Positions 1-4,724 of a stretch of DNA of 7,060 nucleotides are shown piece by piece. The notes beneath the pieces were generated by a model. The model worked only from the letters and a program-made list of their open reading frames with translations. It was not told where the DNA came from and made no database searches. The stretch covers positions 1-7,060 of the forward strand of contig JAHZHG010000145.1 of assembly GCA_019420425.1 (NCBI GenBank), written 5' to 3'. The stretch is from Clostridiales bacterium. GTDB lineage: Bacteria; Bacillota; Clostridia; Lachnospirales; Lachnospiraceae. Position 1 is the first letter of the stretch; each line of letters opens with the position of its first letter. A program made the translations under genes and the position numbers.

Positions 1-301
1 AAATCATGATCGCCGTCCAGCCCACCAGCTGCAATACGTGCAGCAGAGAAAACAGCAGGCCGCCCCGCTCTCCAAAGCTCAGCTTCACCGTCTCCATCGC
101 GCTCCTGCCCGTCTGTCCGCCGATCAGCCCCGCCAGGAAAAGCAGGATACAGCCGATCACATGGCCGATCAGAATAGCCGCCAAGCCCTTTTCAACGCCC
201 AGGGGGGCAAAGCTGGTTCCGGTCAGGATCTCCGCAATGGATACGCCTGCGCCGAACCAGATCAATCCGTTGGCAAAAACAGAGGTCTTTTTATTTTCCA
301 T
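1..301 (-). CDS. cytX: CytX, putative hydroxymethylpyrimidine (HMP) permease, N-terminal part
   Basis: Only the first 100 codons are present; the gene runs off the left edge. The product matches the start of CytX, an NCS1-family (cytosine/purine permease-like) membrane transporter proposed to import HMP, the pyrimidine precursor of thiamine. Visible family features are a short charged N-terminus (MENKKTSVF), then LIWFGAGVSIAEILTG at about residues 13-28 (first membrane segment), a second hydrophobic segment at about 44-62 ending in GLIGGQTG, the AMETVKLSFG loop and the start of a third segment (LLHVLQLVGWTAIMI). The ATG lies inside the end of thiD (11 bp overlap) and is preceded by GGGAGG about 9 nt upstream, so translation is probably coupled to thiD. 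As last visible gene of a TPP-riboswitch operon containing thiD, an HMP substrate is far more likely than cytosine. That substrate assignment is inference from context and family knowledge. Confidence 0.88.
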   Translation of the reverse strand, partial: MENKKTSVFANGLIWFGAGVSIAEILTGTSFAPLGVEKGLAAILIGHVIGCILLFLAGLIGGQTGRSAMETVKLSFGERGGLLFSLLHVLQLVGWTAIMI

Positions 302-1106
302 CCCGGTTTTCCTCCCGATATTCATCCTTTATGTCAAATCCATGATCCATCGGTCCGCTGCCCGCGCCCAGATCCAGCATGGCGGAAAGAGCGCCGGATA
401 AATAGGCCTTTGCCCGTTCTACGGCTGCTTCCAGGGAATAGCCCTTGGCCAGGTTTGCCGCAATGGCGCTGGACAGGGTACAGCCTGTTCCGTGGGTGTT
501 TGGATTGTCGATTCGTTTTCCCTGAAACCATTTCGGGCCGTCCCCGTCCCAGAGAAGGTCGTTTGCGTCATTGACCCGATGACCTCCCTTGACCAGGACG
601 GCACAGCCGTAGGCTTTGTGGATCGCTTCTGCCGCTTTCGCCATTTCCTCCTCCGAGGCAATGGTGAATCCTGACAATACCTCTGCTTCCGGAATATTCG
701 GCGTGATCACCGCAGCTCTGGGCAGCAGCTCCGTTTTCAGCGTTTCTACCGCGTCCACGCTGATCAGCCTGGCGCCGCTGGTGGCCACCATCACCGGATC
801 TGCCACTATACGCTTCGCTCCATAGCGCTCCAGCTTTTCCGCGATTACACGAATCAGCCCCGCTGAGGAAACCATTCCGATCTTTACTGCATCCGGAAAG
901 ATATCCGTAAATATACTGTCCAGCTGAGCTCCTAAAAACTCCGGACTTACCTCCATTATCCCCTGTACGCCGGTCGTATTCTGCGCAGTCAGCGCGGTGA
1001 CTGCACTCATGGCAAAAACACCGTTTACCGTCATCGTTTTGATATCTGCCTGAATGCCGGCGCCTCCGCTGGAATCACTTCCGGCGATTGTCAATGCTGT
1101 TCTCAT
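291..1106 (-). CDS. thiD: ThiD, HMP/HMP-phosphate kinase
   Basis: A 271-aa ribokinase-fold enzyme that phosphorylates 4-amino-5-hydroxymethyl-2-methylpyrimidine to HMP-P and then HMP-PP in the cytoplasm, supplying the pyrimidine half of thiamine. Diagnostic parts: N-terminal LTIAGSDSSGGAGIQADIKT (residues 5-24), the substrate-site segment TALTAQNTTGVQ (38-49), DPVMVATSGARL (103-114), TPNIPEAEVLSG (135-146), and the C-terminal ATP/anion-hole motif NTHGTGCTLSSAIA (203-216) with Cys209. Length fits the usual 260-275 aa. The start was set at MRTALTIAGSD because AAAGGAG lies just upstream and family members begin there. The frame stays open 82 codons further upstream, but that extension has no ThiD similarity. 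It lies 154 bp downstream of thiE and overlaps cytX by 11 bp. No ThiE fusion is present. Confidence in the function is high. Confidence 0.97.
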   Translation of the reverse strand: MRTALTIAGSDSSGGAGIQADIKTMTVNGVFAMSAVTALTAQNTTGVQGIMEVSPEFLGAQLDSIFTDIFPDAVKIGMVSSAGLIRVIAEKLERYGAKRIVADPVMVATSGARLISVDAVETLKTELLPRAAVITPNIPEAEVLSGFTIASEEEMAKAAEAIHKAYGCAVLVKGGHRVNDANDLLWDGDGPKWFQGKRIDNPNTHGTGCTLSSAIAANLAKGYSLEAAVERAKAYLSGALSAMLDLGAGSGPMDHGFDIKDEYREENRDGK

Positions 1107-1260
1107 CTGTTTTCTCCTTTTCTGAACCGCATCCCGTATGCCCCGCATGTACCGCGGCTTCGCCCTGGGATGCATAGAACGCATGATTTTGTACCGCGAA
1201 GGAAGGTGGTGCCCCCAATCCTCCGCCAAAAGGGCCCCGTGCCGCAGCACTGCTCCCCCT
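1107..1260 (-). other. thiE-thiD intergenic spacer with short repeats
   Basis: This 154-bp gap is unusual in an operon whose other junctions overlap or are 5 bp apart. I see no gene in it. The thiD frame is open through it, but the peptide is arginine-rich and matches nothing I recognise. It holds a direct repeat (CGCATG-TACCGCG at 1144-1156, and the same halves separated by ATTTTG at 1180-1198, plus-strand letters) and a 7-bp inverted pair (GCATCCC 1129-1135 with GGGATGC 1167-1173). The last 20 nt before thiD hold its ribosome binding site. I see no convincing promoter or poly-U terminator. Confidence 0.5.
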
Positions 1261-1893
1261 CTACAGCTGCTCTGCCTGCTGCCGCAGCCTGCGCGCGGCT
1301 TCCCGGATATCTGCCGCCGCAAAAACAGCCGATACCACCGCCACTCCGGCAATACCTGTACCGGAAAGCCGGGCGATGTTTTCCTGGGTGATTCCGCCGA
1401 TCGCTACCACCGGAATCCGGACTGCCTGGCAGATCTTCCGGATTTCCTCTGCGGTAATCGGACGGGCGTCTGTCTTTGTGGCGGAACCAAAGGCTGCGCC
1501 GACCCCCAGATAGTCGGCCCCCTCCTGTTCGGCCTCCACCGCTTCTTTTACGTTGTGGGCAGTCGCTCCTACAATGCGGTCTTCTCCCAGCAGAAGCCTG
1601 GCCGCCCTTACGCCGCCGTCCTCCTGCCCGATGTGCACGCCGCCCGCTCCCAGCTGTGCGGCAAGCCCGGCGTCGTCGTTAACAATCAGCGGAATCCCGT
1701 ATTTATCCGTGACCGCTTTTATCTCCAGTCCAAGCGCATAAATTTCGTCCCGCGGCATATGCTTCTCCCGCAGCTGGATCAGGGTAGCTCCGCCGAGGAT
1801 TGCCTCCTCCACCTGCCAGGCAAGCGTCCTTTGTCCCAGCCAGCTCCGGTCGGTTACGGCGTACAGTCTCAGCATTTCTTCAGATACGTGCAA
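1261..1893 (-). CDS. thiE: ThiE, thiamine phosphate synthase
   Basis: A 210-aa TIM-barrel enzyme that condenses HMP-PP with hydroxyethylthiazole phosphate to give thiamine monophosphate and pyrophosphate. Signature segments in order: LYAVTDRSWL (10-19), GATLIQLREK (35-44), VNDDAGLAAQLGAGGVHIGQED (71-92, with the metal-binding aspartates), GATAHN (109-114), ADYLGVGAAFGSATKTDARP (126-145), VVAIGGIT (162-169) and the phosphate-binding GVAVVSAVF (183-191). The pyrophosphate loop reads AAFGSATK where most family members have something like P(I/V)FPTxTK, so one of the two usual threonines is Ser137. The start is TTG, chosen because a full AAGGAGG sits 8 nt upstream. The internal ATG at 1875 has a poorer site. 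With the TTG start the gene overlaps thiM by 14 bp, suggesting translational coupling. Confidence 0.95.
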   Translation of the reverse strand: MHVSEEMLRLYAVTDRSWLGQRTLAWQVEEAILGGATLIQLREKHMPRDEIYALGLEIKAVTDKYGIPLIVNDDAGLAAQLGAGGVHIGQEDGGVRAARLLLGEDRIVGATAHNVKEAVEAEQEGADYLGVGAAFGSATKTDARPITAEEIRKICQAVRIPVVAIGGITQENIARLSGTGIAGVAVVSAVFAAADIREAARRLRQQAEQL

Positions 1894-2704
1894 TCTGTAT
1901 TCCTCCTTCCAGGCATTCCGGAGTCATCCGGCTTACCTCATCCAGCAGGTATACGCGCATGGAGCCGGTTCCTGTCCCGCTTTGCTCCATCCGCCGGTAA
2001 GCCCGCTCCCCGGCCAGCCCCATCAGGCCGTCGGCCGCGGCTGCAGCCGACAGCAGATCCGTGCTTACTGCGGCAAAGGCTCCCATCAGCACGGAAAGCA
2101 TACAGCCGGTGCCGGTGATCCCGGCCATAGACGAGTGGCCGTTGCTGATCTTCAGCGCCTGTCCCTCCGGGCTGACAAGCACATCCTTTGCCCCGGAAAC
2201 GGCGATTACCGCTCCGGTTCCGCCGCTCAGCTGCCTGGCATAGCGCAGGGCTTCCTCCTCACGGTTTTCCCGGCAGACATCCTCCGGCGCCGCATCCACG
2301 CCGCCCCTGTTCCCGCAGTTCAGACAGAGCGCCTTGATCTCGGAGATATTTCCCCGGATGACGGAAAAACGGATGCGCTTAAGCAGCTTCTCTGCCGTTT
2401 CCCGGCGGAAGGCGGACATCCCCGCCCCTACCGGATCCAGCACCACAGGTATCCCCCTGCGGTTCGCCTCTTCCCCTGCCCGGAGCATCCCGGGCACGGT
2501 GTAGTCGTGAAGCGTCCCCATATTGATCACCAGCGCGGAGCTGATCGCCGTAACCTCTGCCGTCTCCCGCGGATCGTCAGCCATCACGGGAAGCGCCCCG
2601 CAGGCCAGCAGGATATTGGCGCAGTCATTGATGGTCACATAGTTGCTGATGCAGTGCACACGCGGCTTTTCCGCAGCCACACGCTTCAGAAGCTCTCCTG
2701 CCAT
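1880..2704 (-). CDS. thiM: ThiM, hydroxyethylthiazole kinase
   Basis: A 274-aa ribokinase-like enzyme that phosphorylates 5-(2-hydroxyethyl)-4-methylthiazole (THZ), the salvage route to the thiazole half of thiamine. It acts in the cytoplasm, where the family forms trimers. Motifs: VHCISNYVTINDCANILLA (16-34), GALPVMADDPRE (36-47), the magnesium/ATP-region VVLDPVGAGMS (87-97), VIRGNISEI (115-123), VSGAKDVL (169-176), and SSMAGITGTGCMLSVLMGAF (191-210), in which Cys201 corresponds to the conserved GTGC cysteine of the anion hole. Length is normal for ThiM. Start: ATG preceded by AGGAGAG. The frame is open further upstream, but that part lies inside thiW and shows no ThiM similarity. It begins 5 bp after the thiW stop and overlaps thiE by 14 bp. 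Pairing with ThiW supports an import-and-trap role for thiazole. Confidence 0.97.
   Translation of the reverse strand: MAGELLKRVAAEKPRVHCISNYVTINDCANILLACGALPVMADDPRETAEVTAISSALVINMGTLHDYTVPGMLRAGEEANRRGIPVVLDPVGAGMSAFRRETAEKLLKRIRFSVIRGNISEIKALCLNCGNRGGVDAAPEDVCRENREEEALRYARQLSGGTGAVIAVSGAKDVLVSPEGQALKISNGHSSMAGITGTGCMLSVLMGAFAAVSTDLLSAAAAADGLMGLAGERAYRRMEQSGTGTGSMRVYLLDEVSRMTPECLEGGIQIARI
1902..1908 (-). promoter_or_regulatory. Shine-Dalgarno site that decides the thiE TTG start
   Basis: On the minus strand AAGGAGG is followed by 8 nt and then TTG at 1893-1891. The only nearby alternative, ATG at 1875-1873, is preceded by just GAAGAA. The site lies within the last codons of thiM, so ribosomes finishing thiM are well placed to restart. 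Seen directly; use of the start is inferred. Confidence 0.8.
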
Positions 2705-2709
2705 ATGTA

Positions 2710-3222
2710 TCACTCTCCTGAAAGATTTCCCAGATACACATCGAAAATCCTGGCCTTCTTCATCATTGTTACCAGTACGGCAGCCAGAATTGTCCCGCCG
2801 CAGCTGGATACAAAGAACGGGAAGATAAAGCCAAACACAGCCGCCTCCCTGCCCATCACGAATGCGGCTACCGGATAGGAAAGCAGCCCGCCGATCACGG
2901 AAGTGCCAAACAGCTCTCCTGCGTACGCCAGCGGAAGCTTTCTGCAATACTTATACAGCATTCCGCACAAAAAGGCCCCGCACATGGAGCCGGGAAAGGC
3001 CAGAAGCGTTCCCGTGCCGATCAGGTTCCGGATCAGGCTGGTGACAAACGCCATCCCCACCGCATACCAGGGACCTAAAAACACACCGCCCAGAATATTG
3101 ATAAAATGCTGGGTCGGAGAGCATTTTGACGCGCCCACCGGTATAGACAGCGGAGAGCAGACCACTGCTACCGCTACCAAGATACCTGCGAGGGCAAGCT
3201 TTCTGATTTCTGTTTTCTTCAT
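2710..3222 (-). CDS. thiW: ThiW, ECF-transporter S component for the thiazole precursor
   Basis: A 170-aa integral membrane protein of the ThiW family, the substrate-capturing subunit of an energy-coupling-factor transporter. Its proposed ligand is hydroxyethylthiazole, known mainly from its constant linkage to thiM and TPP riboswitches. About five or six hydrophobic segments are visible, at roughly residues 7-28, 40-69, 72-90, 99-123 and 127-153. Hallmarks are the pattern CSPTQHFINILGGVFLGPWY (34-53), RNLIGTGTLLAFPGSMCGAFLCG (65-87) and FPFFVSSCGGTI (134-145). The start MKKTEIRKLAL is supported by AGGAGG about 9 nt upstream. An in-frame ATG further upstream (near 3315) would add about 30 residues that lack the family pattern and overlap an RNA hairpin. 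No ATPase (EcfA) or EcfT gene is in the window, so it must use a shared module encoded elsewhere. Substrate assignment is by family and context. Confidence 0.93.
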   Translation of the reverse strand: MKKTEIRKLALAGILVAVAVVCSPLSIPVGASKCSPTQHFINILGGVFLGPWYAVGMAFVTSLIRNLIGTGTLLAFPGSMCGAFLCGMLYKYCRKLPLAYAGELFGTSVIGGLLSYPVAAFVMGREAAVFGFIFPFFVSSCGGTILAAVLVTMMKKARIFDVYLGNLSGE

Positions 3223-3426
3223 TCCACTTTTCCTCCTGTTCAGGCCGGCACCTGCCGTACCTGTATATTGGTATTTGCGGTCGATGCTCCGCTGATCCCC
3301 CATCAGCCTTAGCATCCTCTCACTCCGAAACACGGATTCCCTCGCTGAACAGTTTATGCCGAAGCGGCAAAGACCCGGGCGGCGCTCCCCACCCGAAGAC
3401 GGATTTTGATCAGACGTGATTAAGGG
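3223..3426 (-). other. Structured 5' leader between the riboswitch terminator and thiW
   Basis: These roughly 200 nt lie downstream of the TPP-controlled terminator and are transcribed only on read-through. On the RNA I can pair CGGGUGG (3395-3389) with CCGCCCG (3382-3376). This pair needs a U-G wobble that would be a C-A mismatch in RNA from the other strand. UGCCG also pairs with CGGCA (3369-3357). A large hairpin at 3316-3283 is described separately. No gene is evident; the thiW frame is open only partway up. The thiW ribosome binding site AGGAGG lies at the left end. I do not recognise a known riboswitch core here. Confidence 0.45.
3283..3316 (-). other. Strong two-part RNA hairpin in the thiW leader
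   Basis: The outer stem is GATGCT with AGCATC. A 3x2-nt internal loop separates it from the inner stem, GCTGAT with ATCAGC, closed over a GGGGG loop. All 12 base pairs are Watson-Crick. No U-run follows on either strand, so it is not an intrinsic terminator. It sits 60 nt before the thiW start. Role unknown; an mRNA stabiliser, a processing site or part of a larger fold are all possible. Confidence 0.6.
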
Positions 3427-3454
3427 AAAAGAAAAAGGCTCCCGCAGGAGCCTC
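3427..3454 (-). terminator. Riboswitch-controlled intrinsic terminator
   Basis: On the minus strand a 7-bp GC-rich stem (AGGCTCC, loop TGCG, GGAGCCT) runs directly into TTTTTCTTTT. It lies about 43 nt after the TPP aptamer and well before thiW, the standard position for a transcriptional expression platform. The upstream arm can instead pair with the 3' end of the aptamer, which provides an antiterminator. Confidence 0.92.
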
Positions 3455-3496
3455 GATGATCACTTCATCCTTTGTATACGCAATAGAATAAATAAC

Positions 3497-3592
3497 ATCT
3501 GCTTCCTTCACTGGTCTTAACCAACAGGTTCAAAGGGTCAGGTTTTACCTTCTCAACCGTCAGGCACACTGCCGTCAGGTCCCCCTGCAAAT
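3497..3592 (-). promoter_or_regulatory. TPP riboswitch aptamer (THI element)
   Basis: The RNA reads GGGGGACC, then a P3 stem (GGCA with UGCC), then GGUUGAGA (the CUGAGA motif with C to U), a small hairpin AGGU-AAA-ACCU, then GACCCUUUGAACCUG, UUGGUUAAGACCAG and GUGAAGGAA. This matches the known order of THI-box elements. P1 closes as AUUUGC (3592-3587) with GCAGAU (3502-3497). The P4 stem is CCUU (3536-3533) with AAGG (3508-3505), and P5 is UUGGU with ACCAG. The U of UUGAGA faces A of GGGGGACC, replacing the usual G-C pair, so the helix is kept. It sits about 10-15 nt after the predicted transcription start and ahead of five thiamine genes. With TPP bound, termination is expected; without it, read-through. 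Confidence 0.95.
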
Positions 3593-3609
3593 CTATCTTG
3601 TTCCCAAGT

Positions 3610-3638
3610 ATTGTATCATCGCCGGACTTATCTGTCAA
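3610..3638 (-). promoter_or_regulatory. Sigma-A promoter of the thi operon
   Basis: Minus strand: TTGACA (3638-3633), a 17-bp spacer, then TACAAT (3615-3610), with TG one base before the -10 box (extended -10). It begins 28 bp past the stop of the DUF5688 gene. The transcript would start near 3603, just before the riboswitch P1 stem. A near-perfect promoter fits control exerted by termination rather than at initiation. Confidence 0.88.
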
Positions 3639-3665
3639 GCACATGCACGGCAATCTGTTTCTTTC

Positions 3666-4529
3666 TTATGCATAGACCAGCTGGTTTTCCCGGATGCAGT
3701 ATACACTGTCTGAGAGCACATCCTGGGGCGCAAGCTGTGTGCGGTTGATTTCTTTTACCAGTTCGCGAAGCTTTCCTGGAGCCGGGGCGTACTGTTGGGG
3801 AAGCAGAATGCACTCGTGAATACTGCTGGGCAGTACATAGAAGGAACCTCCGATCCGGCGGCACAGCCGCTCCGGCAGGCCGGGATACAATATGGCTGAG
3901 GCTCCATGGCTTTTCTGTTGGTTGGAAAGCATATACATAAATTCCTTTTTTTCCGGCTGGCCGTCCTTCCAGACGACCTCGTCTGTCGTCATCAGGTGAT
4001 GCGGCAGCAGCCGTGGCGTGTTGCCGCAGGCCAGCGCAAAGAGCTTTTCTTCGGAAAACCCCCAGGCTCCGGCGTGGCTGCTGCGCACCGGCATACTGGC
4101 GCAGCCCTCGTCGGAGAGCTCCAGCACACAGGCATAGACTACCGCCAGATCCAGAAAGCGCCGGTGGGGCATCTCTGCCAGCAGGCGCTCATTTTTCCGG
4201 TAGTTTACCAGGCGGTACACGATCCGGTCCATGGCCCACTCCGGATTCAGATAGCGGGCCGTATCTGCCTTCCCTGACGGTTTGAACCGGAAATACGTTC
4301 CCACAATTTCCGCAGCTATCCGCCCGATCGTTTCCCCCTCCTGATACCGTTGGTAATAGGTCTCCAGATAAAATGTGGGCGAGATGTTCTCTCCTTCCTT
4401 TAAGATGACGATGCACTCCAGGGAAACCTCGTTGTTCTTCCTCACCTGATGAAAAATCACACGGGACTGACTGCCCAGCCTGGATAGCAGCTGTTCTTGC
4501 AGCTCTCGTTTAAATTCGTTATAGTTCAA
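3666..4529 (-). CDS. DUF5688 family protein, function unknown
   Basis: A 287-aa soluble protein with no signal peptide or membrane segment. I recognise the family from its pattern, not from a known function. The N-terminus (YNEFKRELQEQL) is followed by a domain with VRKNNEVSLECIVILKEGENISPTFYLE (29-56), which is typical: 'KNNGV...L.I..EG.NI.PT.YL'. A middle RLVNYRKNERLLAEMPHRRFLDLAVVYACVL (106-136) follows. The most conserved C-terminal part is FMYMLSNQQKSHGASAIL (197-214), IGGSFYVLPSSIHECILLP (226-244) and LVKEINRTQLAPQDVLSDSVY (257-277). Relatives I recall often carry a lysine/glutamate-rich tail; this one stops soon after the core. The start is TTG, with AGGAGG 6 nt upstream, and no ATG fits the family N-terminus. 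It has its own promoter, lies between a terminator and the thi promoter, and appears monocistronic. The family turns up often on accessory elements, but nothing mobile is seen here. Confidence 0.85.
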   Translation of the reverse strand: MNYNEFKRELQEQLLSRLGSQSRVIFHQVRKNNEVSLECIVILKEGENISPTFYLETYYQRYQEGETIGRIAAEIVGTYFRFKPSGKADTARYLNPEWAMDRIVYRLVNYRKNERLLAEMPHRRFLDLAVVYACVLELSDEGCASMPVRSSHAGAWGFSEEKLFALACGNTPRLLPHHLMTTDEVVWKDGQPEKKEFMYMLSNQQKSHGASAILYPGLPERLCRRIGGSFYVLPSSIHECILLPQQYAPAPGKLRELVKEINRTQLAPQDVLSDSVYCIRENQLVYA

Positions 4530-4535
4530 TCTGCT

Positions 4536-4541
4536 CCTCCT
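4536..4541 (-). promoter_or_regulatory. Shine-Dalgarno site that decides the DUF5688 TTG start
   Basis: AGGAGG on the minus strand is followed by 6 nt (AGCAGA) and TTG at 4529-4527. The frame runs on upstream to other possible starts, but those positions lie in the leader, which reads as AT-rich promoter DNA and is not protein-like. The family N-terminal pattern begins right at this TTG. Confidence 0.8.
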
Positions 4542-4607
4542 TTTTTCGTCTATAGAAAACTGGTTTTGGGAAAATCGATGTGCGAATGCACGGAAAATCT
4601 GAACCTG

Positions 4608-4617
4608 GAACCGGTTC
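4608..4617. promoter_or_regulatory. Perfect 10-bp palindrome in the DUF5688 leader, possible operator
   Basis: GAACCGGTTC is fully self-complementary and lies about 24-33 bp downstream of the -10 box of the DUF5688 promoter, where a repressor could block transcription. No regulator gene is adjacent, and a 10-bp palindrome can occur by chance, so this stays tentative. Confidence 0.25.
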
Positions 4618-4640
4618 GTGAATGGTGTTTTCTTTTGTTT

Positions 4641-4669
4641 ATTATATAATAAAATGAAGGATACTTCAA
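4641..4669 (-). promoter_or_regulatory. Sigma-A promoter of the DUF5688 gene
   Basis: Minus strand: TTGAAG (4669-4664), a 17-bp spacer, then a consensus TATAAT (4646-4641). The -35 box and much of the spacer coincide with the loop and descending arm of the hemW terminator. The predicted leader before the TTG start is about 105 nt. Confidence 0.75.
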
Positions 4670-4688
4670 CGGGAAGCATCCTTATTTT
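4651..4688 (-). terminator. Intrinsic terminator after hemW
   Basis: An 11-bp stem (AAGGATGCTTC with GAAGTATCCTT, one G-T wobble) closes a 5-nt loop (CCGTT) and is followed by CATTTTATTATAT. AAAAT on the upstream side can extend the stem by pairing with ATTTT across a bulged C. It begins about 36 bp past the hemW stop. The U-tract is broken by A residues, so efficiency may be moderate. The A-rich upstream side gives a U-rich tail on the plus strand too, so it could work in both directions. Confidence 0.8.
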
Positions 4689-4724
4689 ATGTCACGTTTT
4701 GTATTTGTCAGTGCCACGAATTGT

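Noticed and set aside
38..574. 178-codon plus-strand open frame
   Set aside because: Antisense to the start of cytX and the end of thiD, both of which match known families.
1192..1235. Possible internal promoter before thiD (TTGGGG with TACAAA)
   Set aside because: The spacing is about 19 bp and both boxes are poor, so it is no better than chance.
1210..1262. Possible attenuator after thiE (GTGC-TGCG-GCAC followed by GGGGCCCTTTT)
   Set aside because: The stem is only 4 bp, the GGGCCC palindrome has no loop, and the T-run is four bases.
1138..2118. 326-codon plus-strand open frame
   Set aside because: It lies antisense to thiE and parts of thiD and thiM, its peptide is rich in Arg, Pro and Cys with no domain pattern, and the opposite strand encodes clear enzymes.
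1982..2878. 298-codon plus-strand open frame
   Set aside because: Antisense shadow of thiM and thiW; low-complexity composition, no ribosome binding site and no recognisable motif.
3223..3315. N-terminal extension of thiW to an upstream in-frame ATG or a leader peptide
   Set aside because: The extra residues lack the ThiW pattern, the region folds into a strong RNA hairpin, and the internal ATG has the better AGGAGG site.
3337..3347. CAGCGAGGGAA on the minus strand, resembling the 3' end of a THI element, suggesting a second TPP aptamer
   Set aside because: No CUGAGA-type box or P2/P3 arm precedes it in the right order, so a tandem riboswitch is not supported.
3465..3653. 62-codon minus-strand open frame over the riboswitch
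   Set aside because: It coincides with the thi promoter and TPP aptamer, whose conserved RNA motifs explain the sequence better.
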